A DNA stretch of 64,000 nucleotides from Pocillopora verrucosa. Taxonomy: Eukaryota > Cnidaria > Anthozoa > Scleractinia > Pocilloporidae. Made by a program: the position numbers and the translations under genes. Below the pieces are notes generated by a model that did no database searches, was not told where the DNA came from, and saw only the letters and a program-made list of their open reading frames with translations. Each line of letters begins with the position of its first letter. The stretch's first letter is position 1. The stretch covers positions 1,436,082 through 1,500,081 of the forward strand of contig NC_089319.1 in assembly GCF_036669915.1 (NCBI RefSeq), written 5' to 3'. Of the stretch, positions 1-11,416 are shown piece after piece.

Positions 1-134
1 AGTCCCATGGTTTCTCTGGGCTTCCCAGTATTTTCTCCAAACTGAAAATATAGTATTAATAGTTTCAAGATGGCAAAATAAATATAAATGATGATAATAA
101 TAATAATTATAAACGTTATCTTTGTTTCCAACAG

Positions 135-3100
135 CTTCAGTCGATTATTTCCAAAGTACTAGACCACATGCACGACTTCTCTGTTCTTGTATCAATGGTA
201 AGTTCACTCCTGAACGTTTGATTTAGTTTCCTTTCCAACCAAACAAACATATCTTTCGTGTAGAATTACTTAAATCGGTTTTCTATGTGTGTATCTTTTT
301 TCTCTAGGATAAGTTTCTTCCTTTCTTGGACATGTTTCAAAAAGAATCAATCAGAGTGGATGTTTGCAAACTGATTGTGGAAGCTTTTGTTAAGTGAGTG
401 GCTTTTTCTATAGGCATGCTAATGTGATTTTCTGCAGCAACAAATCTAATTTTGCTATTCGCTTAACCTCTGATCGTTGTTGTTTTTTCTGGAGTGACTC
501 GCCCTTTGCGTTCGCCTCGGTTCTTCTCGCGTTTCCGTTGTGCTTATCACCGCTCGACTGAAAATCTCCAAAGAATTACGCCTGTTCAACAAGGTAAACT
601 AAGTTGTTTGCATAACTTTAATTTAACATGTGAGCATTAAAAAAACTATGGTCACCTTGACAGATACCAAGAGGAACCTACGAACGACCCAGTGGTTGTG
701 AACTCTTTGCTGTATGTTTGTAAAACGATGCACGACTCTGTAAAGTAAGTGCCCAACGGTTTGTCATCACAGTAGTTATTCTAAATAAAAAAAAATGATT
801 CTTCTACTGTAGAAGATGAAAAAAATAGAATTTTTTAATGAGATGCTTGTCTTTATTTTCATCAGTGCATTGACCTTGATAGACGAGAGGAGAGTCATTG
901 GTCATCTGATCACAGGATTCCTACGTAAGGTACGAATCTTGGATTGTAGTTCGTTTCAATAATTCGCAACAATTTGTTTTCATTTGTGTCTGGAAGCCGA
1001 TATTGAAGCTCTGATAGGACATGAAGAGTCTTGTCTTTGATAAGAAAAATATCTGAAATTTTGCTCTGAGAAGAGTATCATAAGGATTTATCTTCAATTT
1101 CAAAGTCTATTGATCTTGAGTAGTTTACTTACCGTTTCAGATTGACTTTGGCCGTGATTTTGAGAGGCAACTGGATTCTTTTGTGGATGCACGTTCCTCT
1201 TTCTCCAGTCTAGAAGCTGTTCTTGTGATGCTCGTGCAGGTGATCAAATCTTATTTTGAGCGCGCGTCGATGATTGTCGACAAGCAAAAACTAAAATATC
1301 CAGAACGGCTAATAGCAAAGGAAAATATCACGAGGTGTCGATGGAGCTCAAAATGCAAAAAACGAACTGCTTGGTTTTAGATTCGGTTTAAGTTTTGTAT
1401 TTGATTTGAGACATTTTTAGCGTCACAGAAATTCATGAAATCAGATCTGCCAGGACACACGTGCGTCATAGACACACCCAATCGTTTACTGTAGTCATAA
1501 CGGTGCTCTTGTGCCTTTTGCCTTTGTTAACAGAGTGTTAATCTTCTCGCCATGAAAACTCGAGAAGTAGTCAAAGGGAACCACACTCGAAAGACTGCGT
1601 CCTTCATCAGAGTAAGAGGAGAGGATTTGCTTGATTTTATCTCTCAGTGCTTACAATAATTTGACTAAACATTGTTGTGCCCTGTCTCCTACAGGCTTGT
1701 GTTGCCTACTGTTTCATTACCATCCCCTCCATAGATGACGTTTTCTCTCGCCTCAAGCTCTACCTCCTGTCAGGACAGGTTGCCATGGCAAATCAAGCCC
1801 TCAGTCAAGGTCAGTAGATCTCTATGGGATAGGCATGCGCATCTGGTTAGACAGCAACCGTTAAACTCAACTTGAAGTCAATGCTTCTTAGCGATGGTTT
1901 TATTCGTTTCATTGGTCACGGAAAATTGTTGTTGATTGGAATGAAACATTTAGAACCAAACGATGTAACGCCATTTGCATTTCACGTTTCAGCGGATGCA
2001 TTTTTTAGAGCGGCGATCAGTCTTGTTGCTGAAGTGCCACGAACGATTGGTAAGATCACTGATTCAGAACAAAAAACTATCTACCTCGTACGTGCTCGTA
2101 GTAGGAATGTTATGAATGAGAAAGTAACGATGAATCAAACAAACAAAGAAAACTATAGATAACATTATTTTTCTAAGGTGTTTTGTTTGATTGGGGTAAC
2201 GTTCAGTTTATAGTTCCTGTAGATCCTTTCCCCCGAATACAACACCTGTATATTTATATTTAACGTAGGAAAGTCAGAGGGATGTAAGTCGAATTATTCC
2301 GAAATAAGAGATCAAACAAGCGAAAACTGTGATGTTTGTTTGTGTGTTTTCTTCGTTGTTTTTCTAGAAATTGACCATAAGGTGAAATCGTCGGAGCCAT
2401 ACCTTCTTGCCTACATGAACAGCTTTTTCTCCACCTTGTTGGTAGTACCGGTACGTTTGTACGATATAATGACTGCAGCTCTTGTTGGTAATGATAACTG
2501 TGAGTGAGTGCACCAAAGTGTAGTCATTACAATCGGTAGATGTAACTAGGAACCAATGAAAAATTAAGAGAAGCGCGGGAAACGCCAATCACCAAGTCGC
2601 TATTATTTTAGGCTTGCATCTGATTGGGTGAATAGATGACTTGACTTTTCTAGACCAATCACAGTTCGAAATGAGGCAAAACCAATACAGTCCCGTATTA
2701 CCTTTGTCACCTTATCATTGCTCTGTTACAGAGTGCACTTTTTTTATTTTATTATTTTTTTTCAGGACTCGCCAGATCAAGGCGCGCTGCATCTTGTTCG
2801 AGGCCTGCTTAATGTTGTACAAGAGTACACTTGGGAAATAAACAGCGGCGCCAAAATGAGTATTTACCTAAATGCCGTTTGCCTTCTCTCCGCCATGAGT
2901 CAGGTGGGTTTGTGTGTTATTGTATCTGTATGATCGTTCAAGTTCACGTGGTCTTCACGAGCATACACGCGAGTCTCGCGCGATTTGTTCGTAAAAGGCT
3001 TTTACTCCTTTTTCCTTGCAAACATTCATTCATAGAAAAGAAGTATGGCTGAAATGTTCATCTCTCTTTGCAGGAATATTTCATTTATCATGTTGGTAAA

Positions 3101-4700
3101 GGTAGGTTATTAAGTTCCTAATCTAAACGTCTCTATTTCCACCCGTTTTCTCTTTCAGTATGAAACAATATCTTGGTTTGATAACAAGGAATTTGAAAGT
3201 ACAAGGAAGAGTTGTTGCTTGTTGAAAAAAATTTTCCACTTTACCGTAAAGAAAGCGAGTTAGGTTAATTTTATAAGATAATTTGTATGTTTCTTTTTTC
3301 ATGTATTGATTCGTTTGTTTGTTTTCAGTGGATTCGAATGACAGATTGTACGGTTGTGATAAGAAATTTCTAGCAGAGATAAATCGACTAGTTTTTACGT
3401 TAATGGAGGCTGTGTTTGAACACTTAAAGTCCTTGACCTCCGAAGAGGTAAGTCTTCTTGACATTTTCCACGCTGAAAGGCCTCGATAACTGAGCATTTT
3501 ATAACCATCGCATGACTTTAAGGGATTCTTTATTACATACAGTTAGTCTTAATTTTTTATTGATTTTGTTAAAATCAAAAAATTATTTACTTCTTAAAAC
3601 TTTTCTTTCTTTCCATGCTAATTTAGTGATGCAGGTGTAAAATTCTGTGCAACACTAAGAAAAACCTTGTTTGTGCTGAGGCAGGAACAGTGTTTGTACA
3701 GATACTATAACAGTCTTGTTATGTCCTTTATTGTTAGGAGCTCAAAAAGCAGGCCGCTATAGCTATTGGGTTCTTCAACAGGTCAGCAAAAGTGAACCTA
3801 GTTTATATGTTTGTCTTTGAATGATAATTAACTTCGTCGCAGTGGATCTTAGAGGTCTCTTTCATGGTGCACCTATTGACAGGAGAAGCACAATTTTGAA
3901 ACCAGAAAAAAAAACTTTTATAAATACCGTATGTTTTTCGTCTATTCTGAGGTAGCGATGGAAAACACTTTGAATTTGTCCATGTTTACTATCAAAAGAA
4001 ATGCGATGCTTTCTTGTTGGGTTAAAAATATTTTGAGCTATTTTGGATGTCAGTGTTGTTCAACAAGATATAAATCTTTTTCATTAGAATACTTCACTGG
4101 ACAATTTTTTTGTATTGTTTTCAAGGCTGTTGTGTCATGCTGATCTTTCACAACCTCAGTTAGCTACACTGGCCCTTAACTTGTGGAATCTCGCTCAGAA
4201 ACATGGCTATGGGAACACAAAATACACAGTAAGTACAAATACTATCAGAACTCTAACTACACATGATAACTAAAAGAGACTTCGAGCTCATAGACCAGCG
4301 GACACAGTTGCTTACTATGACCGCTGACCGCAGCCGTTAGTGCAACGCGCCATAAAAGTGTTAGAGCAAAAATTAGATGATCGCTGCATCCACTCGTAAA
4401 TTTAACTTGATGAATAACATGTTACGTCCAAGAAAAATTTATTTCCTAGTCTGTCATTTAGGTCGATGGACGAAAGTACAATTACTTTTCCGTTTAAAAA
4501 CCTCGGTAATCCCTAGTAATCTTCGCAAACCCCCAAATGACCATCGGCAATGTGTGGAAATCTTCATGGCCTTGTTAATTTCTTTGTTTTTGTTACTTCA
4601 ACAGATGCGCACCCTTGAGTACGTCAAACAGAAAGGTTCCTCGGGACACAAGGAATATGCGGCCATTGCACAGAAAATGAACCTACAAACAAAAATTTAA
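135..4700 (+). CDS. VPS35L: VPS35L (retriever subunit), C-terminal 415 residues, intact copy
   Basis: VPS35L (C16orf62) is the VPS35-like alpha-solenoid subunit of retriever, which with the CCC complex forms Commander and recycles endosomal cargo to the cell surface. Fifteen exons are visible: 135-197, 308-393, 664-744, 866-929, 1141-1239, 1534-1611, 1695-1809, 1993-2049, 2368-2450, 2766-2903, 3074-3095, 3329-3447, 3738-3781, 4126-4228, 4605-4700. They sum to 1,248 nt, entering in phase 0 and ending at TAA. Family-typical segments are [47 protein letters not shown] and LWNLAQKHG. The human protein is about 960 aa, so roughly the N-terminal half lies left of the window. Exon 11 is only 22 nt. 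Identification rests on remembered family sequence; the exon structure is read directly. Confidence 0.93.
2515..2700. repeat. Dispersed non-coding repeat in VPS35L-A intron
   Basis: The intron segment contains an ordered set of short blocks: AAGCGCGGG, ACCAAGTCGC, TTGCATCTGATTGG and CCAATCACAG. The same blocks recur in the same order in the dynein intron at about 61790-62010, and by duplication at about 13770-13960. The order and spacing indicate one repeat family. No coding capacity or clear terminal repeats were seen. Confidence 0.6.
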
Positions 4701-5787
4701 ATGTTCCTTCGTCCTATGCAACGGTTTCATTCCATGACTAAAAGTGTAATTACTCAGAAGAAATTACGGCGTTATTTTAGAGAGTTGATTACAGCCTCAT
4801 TAACAGATTATTAAAAAAACAATTCTATCTCGTCTTCATAGAGGGGATCTGTAGATACAACAGGGATTTATGTAAAATCCTCGAGTATTCCATAGTGTAG
4901 GACGCTTTTATTGACTTTGACTTACAAGAAAAAGTACCGCGCTGTATTCCCGCGGAATCACTTTCTCCTAAAAGCGACTCTTTGAGCATAAGTGTGTTCA
5001 AACAATGGAGACTTAAACAATTTCTTTGAAGAGTGTATGACTTCAGAGAGAAGTTGTAGTCGGTGATCCTCAAAGGAATTACTTAGAAAAGATGTATACT
5101 CTGGAAAGCTTCATGGTCCTGTTAATGACTGTAAAAATGGAGCACGATTGTATTTGGTAACAATAACCAGATAGGTACCTTTCTGATTGAAAAGTGATAA
5201 AACTGCGGCTACTGTGGAGGTAACTTGTTTGTTCCTCCACCTTACCCCATTCTTGCAGAATCTCGTACTGAAATGACGATGGCTATTGCGTTTTTTTACA
5301 TCACATTTCCGATTTGCCCATTGTTTCATTAATAGAAGGTCGCACTCATATTCTCAGGGAATAGTAATGTCTCTAGTCGCTTTTCAACGCCCAGGGTTAG
5401 CTCTGTGTTTTTCAAAGACACTCTTAGTTGTTTGTGTTTTTATAATCTCTTTACCGGTCTGGAAATGAAAAACTCAAGCCCTGTCAAGTTTCTTTAAGTG
5501 CGCATTTTTGAATGACTTCCTGTAGAGAAAACGATATTGATATAGTTATGGTTTTATGAAGTGCTGTCACTTGAAAGAGGTTGATTAATAATAACTTGGT
5601 TCGGTTGATTAATTTCCGAAATTTGCAGGGGAAACAGTTACTCGAGCAAAATCAAATCAATGATGTAATGAATGAAAAAAAAGGAAAAGAACAGAAAATT
5701 TGATCCAAAACTGACATAGCTTTATAGCTAATTTTAAAATGACCACTAAATCTGCTTGTCATATCTTCATTTTATAACTTATTCTTT
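4701..5787. other. VPS35L-A 3' flank, no gene recognised
   Basis: This is non-coding sequence between the VPS35L stop codon and the Harbinger insertion. It aligns closely with 15425-16378 and then 17091-17215 of copy B. Short open frames exist on both strands, but they lack family signatures and differ little between copies in any codon-like way. It probably contains the VPS35L 3' UTR and GPCR upstream sequence. No AATAAA was spotted close to the stop codon. Confidence 0.5.
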
Positions 5788-7055
5788 GGCTGTGTTTTCA
5801 CTAGGCCGATTAACTAGATGAACATTCTTCCTAGGTGTTTGTTTACAGAACGACATTAGCTTGTTAAACATGACATCTGTTTTTTACTGGGAAATTTTAA
5901 GCCACTAATAATTCGGAAGATTCAAATTACAAATCCGCGCAGCTTTAAAAAATGGCGGGAGAGGAAGCGCTTTTAATGAGTTCACTAGTACTGATTCTCG
6001 CCGGCTATATTTTTGCGAAAGAGAAGGAGTTTCGTTCAGTGGATGCGATTAATGTCTCGGCAGATGCGGAGGATACGACAGAATGTTGTAATCCTGGCAA
6101 TTCAACGCCAAAACAACATACATCGCCGTAAGCGTAGGACCATGTGGGTCTATCCAAGGCCACAGGTTTGGTTCGAACAGCTCGTTGTAAATCGTTACCA
6201 GGATCATCTGTGTTGCGAGCATTTCAGAGTGAGCAGAGATACTTTTGAACACATCTGTGGACTCGTTAGCCCTGAGCTGGTACGACAGAACACAATTCTT
6301 CGCCAAGCTATCTCCGTAGAGAAGCGGGTTGCCGTTGCTCTTTGGAGATTAGCTACTGGGAATTCATATAAAACCGTCGGGCTAACCTCTGGAATCGGTC
6401 GATGCACTGCTATGAATGTAAAGGACGAATTCTGCACTGCCTTGTTGCGAAGAGCGAACGATTTTATGAAATTTCCCAAGACCGAGGCCGAAACTAGGCA
6501 ATCCATACGGGAATTTCTGAACATTGGCCGTTTCCCTCAGATCGTAAGCGCACTTGATGGGTCCCATATTCCAATCAGGCGCCCAAAGAAGACCCAAACG
6601 AGTATGTTAATCGGAAAAGCTTCCACAGCGTCGTTTTGCATGGAGTTGCTGATGCTAATGGAAAGTTTTTGCATGTGAGTAATGGCTATGCAGGAAGTAT
6701 TCACGATGCTCGCGTGCTACGAATGAGCTCACTACTACCTTCAATAGAAAACGGCGACATCTTGCATTCCCCAACGCGTAGGATAGGTGGCACCCAAGTA
6801 AAACCACTCGTTGTTGCTGACCCAGCTTATAAACTTACGAGATTTCAATAAATAAGTGAGCAGTGCAAGAGTGGTTGTGGAGCAGGCATTTGGACTGTTG
6901 AAGGGGAGGTGAAGGTGCCTACTGAATAAGCTGGATGAATCAGTGGAGAAAGTGTCCTCTACAATTATTGCCTGTTGCATACTGCACAATATTTGCCTGG
7001 AGGTTAATGATCCCACTGAAATTGATGCTAAAATTGTCCTAGTGAAAACAAAACC
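5788..7055 (+). mobile_element. PIF/Harbinger DNA transposon, decayed, complete ends
   Basis: The ends are imperfect terminal inverted repeats: left GGCTGTGTTTTCACTAGGCC at 5788, right the reverse complement of GGTTTTGTTTTCACTAGGAC ending at 7055. It is flanked by a 3-bp direct repeat TTT (5785-5787 and 7056-7058), matching the 3-bp target duplications of Harbinger elements. Copy B of the segmental duplication has an unoccupied site at about 17210-17222, which independently fixes both ends. The interior holds a broken DDE transposase. At 1,268 bp it has no room for the usual second Myb-like gene, so it is probably an internally shortened copy. Confidence 0.88.
5952..7022 (+). pseudogene. Harbinger (HARBI1-like, DDE_Tnp_4) transposase, inactive
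   Basis: Coding remnants lie in several frames. An ATG at 5952 opens a short N-terminal frame. A shift near 6010-6060 leads to the main frame (to about 6600), with MWVYPRPQVWFEQL, YKTVGLTSGIGRC and the first catalytic Asp in SALDGSHIPI. A further shift after about 6600 gives NGYAGSIHDARVLR with the second Asp (6636-6850). The third acidic residue, in VVVEQAFGLLKGR, lies after two stop codons near 6849, and the following Trp codon is TGA. The order of DDE motifs is that of the HARBI1/PIF transposase family. At least two frameshifts and several stops make it non-functional. Confidence 0.88.
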
Positions 7056-7517
7056 TTTAATTACTAAGATTTACTTTGCGTTTGATGAATTACGACAGCT
7101 ATTTGTTTTAACACCTGTCCTGTTAATTAACTTTTTAGTAATTGAATTATTTATTGGAGGCTTACCAGTTGATTTGTATTATTGTCTCAAATCGTTTCGT
7201 CTTCGGCAGAAAAGAAAAATGTCATAACTGCAATCACTGATTGCCAGAGAAGGTAAGGTTTACTATCAAACTTTTTGTTTCGCCAGCGGAAGAGCGTGGA
7301 CATATTCAGTTTCAAATGTTGTAAATCGTTCGCTTCAATTTGACAGACACAGCAGACGTTATTCGATGAAATTGTTTTCAGTTGTTCCGAACAAAAATTC
7401 AGTCTAATTTTCCCCTTAAAACGTGAGCGCAGCACAGATATTCAGTCAATCTTTTATCTAGGACTAATCTTATATTTCTCTCCGCAGAAAACAAGACTTT
7501 CGTTGAACCGAGCCACG

Positions 7518-8456
7518 ATGGTAAATGACAGAACGCAAAATATTTTGTCGGGGATTTTCTTTCTTTTAACGATCTTAAATTTAATTCCAAACTTGCTGGT
7601 GGTACTTACTTTGATTCACTCGAAGTTCAAGACTTCAATCAACTACCTTTTCCTCAACTTAGCACTAGCCGACATTCTGGTGGCAACATCTCTGATCCCT
7701 CAATATGTGCTTCGTCCTGTATATACCCACCCTGATGGATGGGCTGGAACCTTGCTTTGTAAGCTGTTTACCGGGGGGTTCACTATGTGGGTTGGAGGGT
7801 GTACTGCTACTGTCATGCATGTTGTGATCGCCATCGAACGCTTCTATGCCACTCGAACTGGCAATATTGCACGAAAATTATCAAAGAGAAAACTGATAAC
7901 GGTTATTTTATGTGGTTGGATTTTTGCCATTCTTTCCGAGATTCCTTCAATGATCGCAATGATCTATGACAAAAATCAATCATCGTGCTTTGAAAACTGG
8001 TCTAATCTTGTATATGGCAAAATTTACACCGTCTTTACCTTTGTTGTGGACTTTTCAGTTCCTCTTGTACTGATGGCTGTTCTTTACGCCAAGACTGTGA
8101 AAACACTTTGGGGGCCATCTATAACTTCGGGCACTTCATTAGCCGTAATCAAATCACGCAAGCGAATCACGAAAATTGCAGTAACAGTGACGGTGCTTCA
8201 CACATTGTGTTGGTTTCCTAGTGTGACTTCATACTTGCTTGCATATCACGTTCCTTGCTTGGTGGAATATGGGTCCATCATTTACTACGCGTGCGTGATA
8301 CCTGTTGGATTAAGCTCGTGTTTGAATCCGATCGTTTACACTCTTCAGAGTCAAAGATTCAGGCAGGAGTTGCGAATGTTTGTTTGCCGCTGGTTACCGA
8401 CGAATAAAGTATCAATTGCTGATTACACCGTTGAGGGAAAAATTCGAAAACCCTGA
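7518..8456 (+). CDS. Class A (rhodopsin-like) peptide-type GPCR, copy A
   Basis: This is a 312-aa seven-helix receptor in one coding exon. The ATG at 7518 is chosen because copy B starts at the same codon; the in-frame extension upstream begins with TTG. Visible landmarks are Asn25 in TM1 (Pro-Asn rather than the usual Gly-Asn), Asp52 in LALADIL, Cys81 and Cys157 as the likely TM3-ECL2 disulfide, Glu-Arg-Phe 107-109 in place of DRY, CWFP 231-234 in TM6, NPIVY 270-274, and Cys290 as a possible palmitoylation site. The N terminus is about ten residues, with no signal peptide. An NQS sequon lies in ECL2. A CAG at about 7485-7487, after a pyrimidine run, could be a 5' UTR splice acceptor. The layout resembles neuropeptide-type cnidarian receptors; the ligand is unknown. 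Confidence 0.92.
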   Translation: MVNDRTQNILSGIFFLLTILNLIPNLLVVLTLIHSKFKTSINYLFLNLALADILVATSLIPQYVLRPVYTHPDGWAGTLLCKLFTGGFTMWVGGCTATVMHVVIAIERFYATRTGNIARKLSKRKLITVILCGWIFAILSEIPSMIAMIYDKNQSSCFENWSNLVYGKIYTVFTFVVDFSVPLVLMAVLYAKTVKTLWGPSITSGTSLAVIKSRKRITKIAVTVTVLHTLCWFPSVTSYLLAYHVPCLVEYGSIIYYACVIPVGLSSCLNPIVYTLQSQRFRQELRMFVCRWLPTNKVSIADYTVEGKIRKP

Positions 8457-11083
8457 GAAACGCGATAGGGCGAGATTTTTTTTCCCTCCTTACTCGTCAA
8501 CGACTTCGCTTTTATTTGTATGAAGTTCGCCTTTTACTGAAGTAGCCAACTTTACTGATTTTTCTGTGTGGTTGTTTGGAACATGTTTACGCGTAAAACT
8601 TTTCATATTTAACCATTTTCAATTTATTCGAGTCCATTCAAGTTCTTCAGTCTAAGTAAGTCAAAACATAAATTAAAAGCCACAGTAGTTTTTGGATAGT
8701 GGGCTAAGAGATTTTTGCTTTGTTGCTTGCTTTCATTGTACAACCGCATGTCAGTGCTTTTGTTGACCATTACTAGTGAAATGTTAGGTAAATATAAGTG
8801 TTAATGGTCTCTCTGGAAAAATTGGTTCTCAAGGTAGTTGGCAGCTGAGTTTGTGCTCGTAATTTCAATTGCCTTTCTTGCGATAAATTCCCACACTAAC
8901 CTCGCATAGATAAGCTGAAATTTTTAATTGCTTTTTCATTTTTATTTTCTAAGCTGCTCTACTGTAAGATAGGTATATTTTCAATATCAGGGCTGTGAAT
9001 TCTCACCGAAGTTTCCTATTGTTAATAGCCTAGAGTCTATTGTATCCGCTCTCTTAATTTTGAAATATTCCCGTCGTAGAAACAGATGGGAATATTTAAG
9101 TAGAAATCGTTTTACTTCCTTTTCCGCTTCTTTTGTTTCCTTAGTCAAATATTGTAAATTTAGTGAACAATAGAACCTCACACCAGTTCATACTTAAGCA
9201 AGTACATTGTAAAGCTTTTTCGATTACATAAACGACTGCGTGCCGATAACTTTGATTACAAAGTTGTGTACGCTAGAGGTCATGTCAGTTGTTGGCCTGA
9301 TCTAGTAATAAAGTCTACTGTGGAACCAAAACGCTGTCTTATCCTTGACTTCCGTAAAAGCTCGCTTGAAGTGGATCGTCGTGTACTAGAAAATCGTGAC
9401 GAGTTTCCGTTCTCGCTGCCGAGTTGTCTCTACTGAGCTATTTTTTCCCTATTGTTGTTGTGTCTTCCGCTAGAGTTCAGTTTTGCGCGAAAACCTATCG
9501 TCACAGAAGTGATTGATGGGTTTATTTGTTTTCACTGCTTTTTTTTATCCGAACTGCCCAAAATCCAGCTTCCAGCGCTGAAAAATCCGGTTTTTCGTAC
9601 GGACAGATTTACTGTAATCACGCGTAACAACCAAGTTTCAGAGCCTGCTAAGTTGCCATACTTCCGAGGTAATGGGCCTCCGCTTTCCACGCAGGGGGTA
9701 CCGCTTTTACTGTAAAGTGAAAGCTTGCGCTGTAAAATAAAAAGTAATGAAAACTATACCTTTCATATTACACTATAGAGCCATAAACGTGATGCTGGGA
9801 GAGCCATGATAATCCATGTGATGCAAGAAAAAGCAGCAACTTTTCTGTGGCGTGCAACGGTATATGTGATTTCATAAAATGTAGAGATTGTCAACACTAC
9901 ACAATCATAGCCTTTAAATCACTTCTGAAACCAGTGGTCAATCCCCAATCTGACAGGAGATTGGTCAAATTTTGCCCAAAATTCCCAAAATAATTCAGGA
10001 GCTGACAGCTTTCTAACCCTGACAGCAAGACTACACAAAAATAAACCTAACTATTAAGATTATGGAAATATGGGCACTGTTGCATCCTGTGCAAAATCTA
10101 TGACAGGTATATTTTATTTAATCAACATTTGGATGGTTTCCATCTAAGATTTCAAGGGAATATCTAAATATTTTAATGTATCAAAATCTAGTTTTTACTA
10201 CATTTATCACCAGCAATTTTTAAATAAGATTTGTCTAACTAAAAAAAAAGTCTACTTTAAACCTAGAGAGGCCTAAATATTTACTTTTGAGTTCAGAATG
10301 AACCTGTATTAGGGAAATGTAGCTCCTGGTTGCTTTTTGAGAGGCCTAAATATTTACTTTTGAGTTTCAGAATGAACCTATGGTAGGGAAAGGCAGCTCC
10401 TGGTTGCTTTTTAACAAACACATTTAAAACACTAAGAGAAACTGGGACCCAATGGATTTCCTTATTTTAAATATTTTAGTTTGTGAAGTTAGACGTAGAA
10501 TATTTACCTCATGTGGTACATCACCTCATGTGGTTATCCTGATCATGTTATCTGCCTTTTGCCTTTAGCATTTTGACTCATCTAGCCCACAAATTTTGTT
10601 AGCTTCAGAACTTGAATCTTTTCTCAATATTTATTCAATGAAACAACTTTAACAACATGTAGAACCTATTTGGTAAAGTGCTCATGGTCTCATATGATTT
10701 TCTATGATACAATCGTACACCCCGGAAATTGCATGTGAGCTACTTAAACCCACCCTTTTTTTGTGATTCACTTCATTTAAATATGAATGCATTGTGGTAA
10801 AGTATAGATTTATGTATTTCCAGTTACTGCACGATGTGCATATGTCTTTTTTGTTATAGTACAATGTGTTTATTTAGTATTTATTTGCAGTGTAGTGTAT
10901 TTTGCTTCCTCAACACATTAGTCTTTGTCTGTTAGTGAGGATTAACTCTAGCTGTAATGTCTCTCAGTGGGAAGTATTTTTTGCATTAAATTAATTAAAT
11001 TAATTATCTAAATTCACAATGTTATTCTTTCAATTTAATGAATAATACATGCATAAACTAGACTAGGTCAGAGCCAAGCTTAA
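8457..11083. other. GPCR-A 3' flank and AT-rich tail, no gene recognised
   Basis: About 8550-9505 has no counterpart in copy B, so it is a copy-A insertion or a copy-B deletion; I saw no terminal repeats or coding signature in it. From about 9505 the sequence realigns with copy B at about 18700 and stays collinear to the block end. Short open frames (for example 9452-9715 and 10682-10864) are not conserved as coding in copy B. Confidence 0.55.
10265..10412. repeat. Two-unit tandem repeat, about 75 bp each
   Basis: Two adjacent units each begin GAGAGGCCTAAATATTTACT and end CTCCTGGTTGCTTTTT, with a few substitutions between them. The same pair exists in copy B at 19547-19690, so the tandem duplication predates the segmental duplication. 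Confidence 0.9.
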
Positions 11084-11357
11084 TAAAAATTTCAAAATAC
11101 GTTCTTTTATTAGATTCTACTTTGCCTTGATTCATTTTTTTCCTTTTATTGTTTTGCTTTACTCTGTTTTTGTTTGGTTAGCTATTTTCATCATATCGTT
11201 TTTCCTATTTCTCCGCTGTCGCTTTTTTATTGTAAGTAATATACACTACTAGTTATGGAAGCCCGTACTCAACGAGTCCCATGTTTCTCTGGGCTTCCCG
11301 GTATTTTCTCCAAACTGAAAATGGAGTATTAATAGTTTCAAGATGGCAAAATAAATA

Positions 11358-11359
11358 TA

Positions 11360-11391
<32 letters not shown>
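11358..11391. repeat. (AAT)n microsatellite
   Basis: A run of ATA/AAT triplets is expanded relative to the same intron position in copy A (about 88-112), showing length change since duplication. Confidence 0.9.
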
Positions 11392-11416
11392 TAAACGTTA
11401 TCTCTGTTTCCAACAG

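Larger units (their letters stand above)
1..11083. repeat. Segmental duplication, copy A (left end outside window)
   Basis: This block aligns along almost its whole length with 11275-20338: the VPS35L exons and introns, the GPCR, and a downstream AT-rich tail. The shared sequence ends near 11075-11083, where copy A and copy B diverge right after a common GACTA-GTCA-AGCCAA stretch. Copy-A-specific material includes the Harbinger element (5788-7055), about 0.95 kb after the GPCR (about 8550-9505), and the 530 bp holding two VPS35L exons that copy B has lost. Base 1 corresponds to about 11275, so the unit begins left of the window. Confidence 0.95.

Noticed and set aside
7503-7517. Upstream extension of the GPCR-A reading frame
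   Set aside because: The frame opens at TTG, not ATG, and the paralogue begins at the codon equivalent to 7518.
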